From: Variovorax sp. OAS795
Lineage (GTDB): Bacteria; Pseudomonadota; Gammaproteobacteria; Burkholderiales; Burkholderiaceae_C
Direction: 5' to 3'
Assembly: GCF_040546685.1 (NCBI RefSeq)
Contig: NZ_JBEPOH010000001.1
Span: 3,410,001-3,474,000, forward strand
DNA: 64,000 nucleotides
Every line of letters begins with the position of its first letter. The stretch's first letter is position 1. The notes below the pieces were generated by a model. It was given only the letters and a program-made list of their open reading frames with translations, was not told where the DNA came from and did not search any database. Both the position numbers and the translations under genes were made by a program. Positions 63,143 to 64,000 of the stretch are shown here, piece by piece.

Positions 63143-63777
63143 GGCGTGGTGCGTCCGGCGGCGCTCGATGGCGCGGTGGATGCGGCGCCCGCGCGCTCGG
63201 GCGTGATGCTCATCACCGAGCGGTCGCCGCCGACGAATTCCATCTCGAGGCCGGTCACCTCGCTCGCGCGGCCGATGATGCGGATGCTGCGCACCTGGGC
63301 CGCGAGCCGGCTGTCGGCCGGCAGCAGGTCGAGCGTCCAGTTGCCGGCCGAGCCGCCCACCGTGCTGCGGAAATAGCGCTGCAGCGTGGCGCCGTCGCCG
63401 CTCAATGTGCCGCGCATGGCTTCGACCAGGCCGAGCAGCTCGGGCATGCTGTCGAGCGTCAGCGTGCGGCTGCGGCCGCCGCGCGACAGCGTGAGCGTGT
63501 TGCCTTCGACGGCCATCGTCTCCTCGCGCGGCGACAAGGTGCGCCGCACCAGCTTGTCGGGCGCATTGAAGCTCAGGGTGCCGCGCGAGTCGAGCGGTCC
63601 TTCGAGTCCATGCACGAAGCGCTGCTCGGTGAAGCGCGCCTCGCCGCTCTTCTGCCTGGCGAGCAATCCCATCAGCTCGGGCAGGTCGAAAGCCCAGGCC
63701 GGCGCGGCGCAGCAGGCCAGTGCCAGGAGCAGGCTTCTGCAAAGCCAGTCAAACCGAATCTTCGAGCCAGAAATCAT
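63139..63777 (-). CDS. LolA-like outer membrane lipoprotein carrier
   Basis: A 212-residue periplasmic protein. The signal peptide (LCRSLLLALACCAAPAWA) is followed by FDLPELMGLLARQKSGEARF, TEQRFVHGLEGPLDSRGTLS and FNAPDKLVRRTLSPREETMA, the LolA-type half-barrel with an Arg-rich face. The closing stretch (about 180-212) is Ala/Ser/Pro-rich. Members in aryl-polyene clusters are thought to carry the lipid-like product or precursor across the periplasm. It is coupled to the MMPL gene and overlaps the upstream acyltransferase by 29 bases. Confidence 0.85.
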   Translation of the reverse strand: MISGSKIRFDWLCRSLLLALACCAAPAWAFDLPELMGLLARQKSGEARFTEQRFVHGLEGPLDSRGTLSFNAPDKLVRRTLSPREETMAVEGNTLTLSRGGRSRTLTLDSMPELLGLVEAMRGTLSGDGATLQRYFRSTVGGSAGNWTLDLLPADSRLAAQVRSIRIIGRASEVTGLEMEFVGGDRSVMSITPERAGAASTAPSSAAGRTTP

Positions 63778-64000
63778 GGAAGTTGAACCAGTTGTACGGA
63801 TAGGCGCGGCACAGCGCATCCAGGCGCGCCACGTAGGCTTCGATCGCCGCGCGGATGCGGCGTTCCCGCTCGGCGGGGTCGGTGGACCGTTCGGTGAAGT
63901 CGGCCAGGAGATCGAATTGGACATCGTAGCGCGCACCGCCTCCATAGAGGCCGGCCATGAAGAACACCTTGCGCCGCAGCAGTGCCGCAAGGCGGAACGG
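63749..64000 (-). CDS. LpxL-like lipid acyltransferase, C-terminal end (cut by window edge)
   Basis: Only the last 83 codons are visible; the gene begins beyond base 64000. The end has LLRRKVFFMAGLYGGGARYD followed by YVARLDALCRAYPYNWFNFH and ends FWLEDSV. The PYNWFNF-Asp-Phe-Trp ending is typical of the LpxL/HtrB-like acyltransferases (some fused to a glycosyltransferase) of aryl-polyene clusters. It precedes the LolA-like and MMPL genes and should be the first part of this minus-strand operon within the window. What lies before residue -83, including any fused glycosyltransferase domain, cannot be seen. Confidence 0.8.
   Translation of the reverse strand, partial: PFRLAALLRRKVFFMAGLYGGGARYDVQFDLLADFTERSTDPAERERRIRAAIEAYVARLDALCRAYPYNWFNFHDFWLEDSV

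Overview
The window is GC-rich, densely coded DNA from a Gram-negative betaproteobacterium. Gene order and protein character point to Burkholderiales, family Comamonadaceae, and most resemble Variovorax or a close relative; this is inference from family knowledge, not a database search. Supporting signs are the rimP-nusA-infB block, the Tol-Pal and Lpt envelope genes, a CysB regulator, pilU next to dap genes, and frequent GTG/TTG starts with 1-8 base start/stop overlaps. There is no rRNA, CRISPR array, IS element or intact prophage. Two tRNAs are present.

Layout. 1-2698 (-): translation/transcription block rimP, nusA, infB (infB runs off the left edge). 2888-9622 (-): an MFS permease and a complete yejABEF-type peptide ABC importer, divergent from fabI (+) and a secreted ATP-dependent DNA ligase (+). 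11389-13689 (-): basic amino acid decarboxylase. 13798-16334 (+): NfeD/SPFH pair, tRNA-Ser(GGA), a small coiled-coil protein, an orphan receiver protein. 16423-20148 (-): amino acid binding lipoprotein, an unknown protein, holC, pepA. 20170-25262 (+): lptF, lptG, a CbiX-like chelatase, cysB, an aminotransferase, a tiny membrane protein. 25343-29212 (-): hrpA. 29364-39528 (+): argA, a LysE-type exporter, dapC, dapD, pilU, dapE, prmB, an ABC-F ATPase, a helical protein. 39461-41877: a small accessory patch with an S24-type repressor, a divergent small membrane protein and a lower-GC membrane acyltransferase. 41984-45584 (-): tolB, pal, cpoB, tcdA, tRNA-Lys(TTT). 45748-47532 (+): msbA. 47542-54418 (-): yebC, purD, hemF, nadD, rsfS, rlmH, maf, rng, most overlapping by one to four bases.

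54525-64000 is the left part of an aryl-polyene/xanthomonadin-type pigment gene cluster. One operon (+) encodes a UbiE-like methyltransferase, a chorismatase of the FkbO/Hyg5/XanB2 family, a PlsC-type acyltransferase and a GT2 glycosyltransferase. It converges on a tightly overlapping operon (-) encoding an LpxL-like acyltransferase (cut by the window edge), a LolA-like protein, an MMPL exporter, a NodB-type deacetylase, a second methyltransferase, a ketoacyl-ACP dehydratase and a FabG-like reductase. The proposed logic is that the chorismatase makes the hydroxybenzoate starter, a type II FAS-like set extends it to a polyene, acyl- and glycosyltransferases build a lipid-like conjugate, and the MMPL/LolA pair moves it towards the outer membrane. 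The ketosynthases, carrier proteins and ligase this needs are not in the window and would be expected just right of it.

Regulatory signals worth noting: TANAAT/GATAAT-like -10 boxes lie exactly 8 bases before the ATG of argA, dapC and msbA (6 bases for the 54525 methyltransferase) with no Shine-Dalgarno, suggesting leaderless mRNAs. Perfect or near-perfect inverted repeats sit upstream of cysB and of the S24 repressor. Clear intrinsic terminators close several units. No gap between genes exceeds 300 bases.
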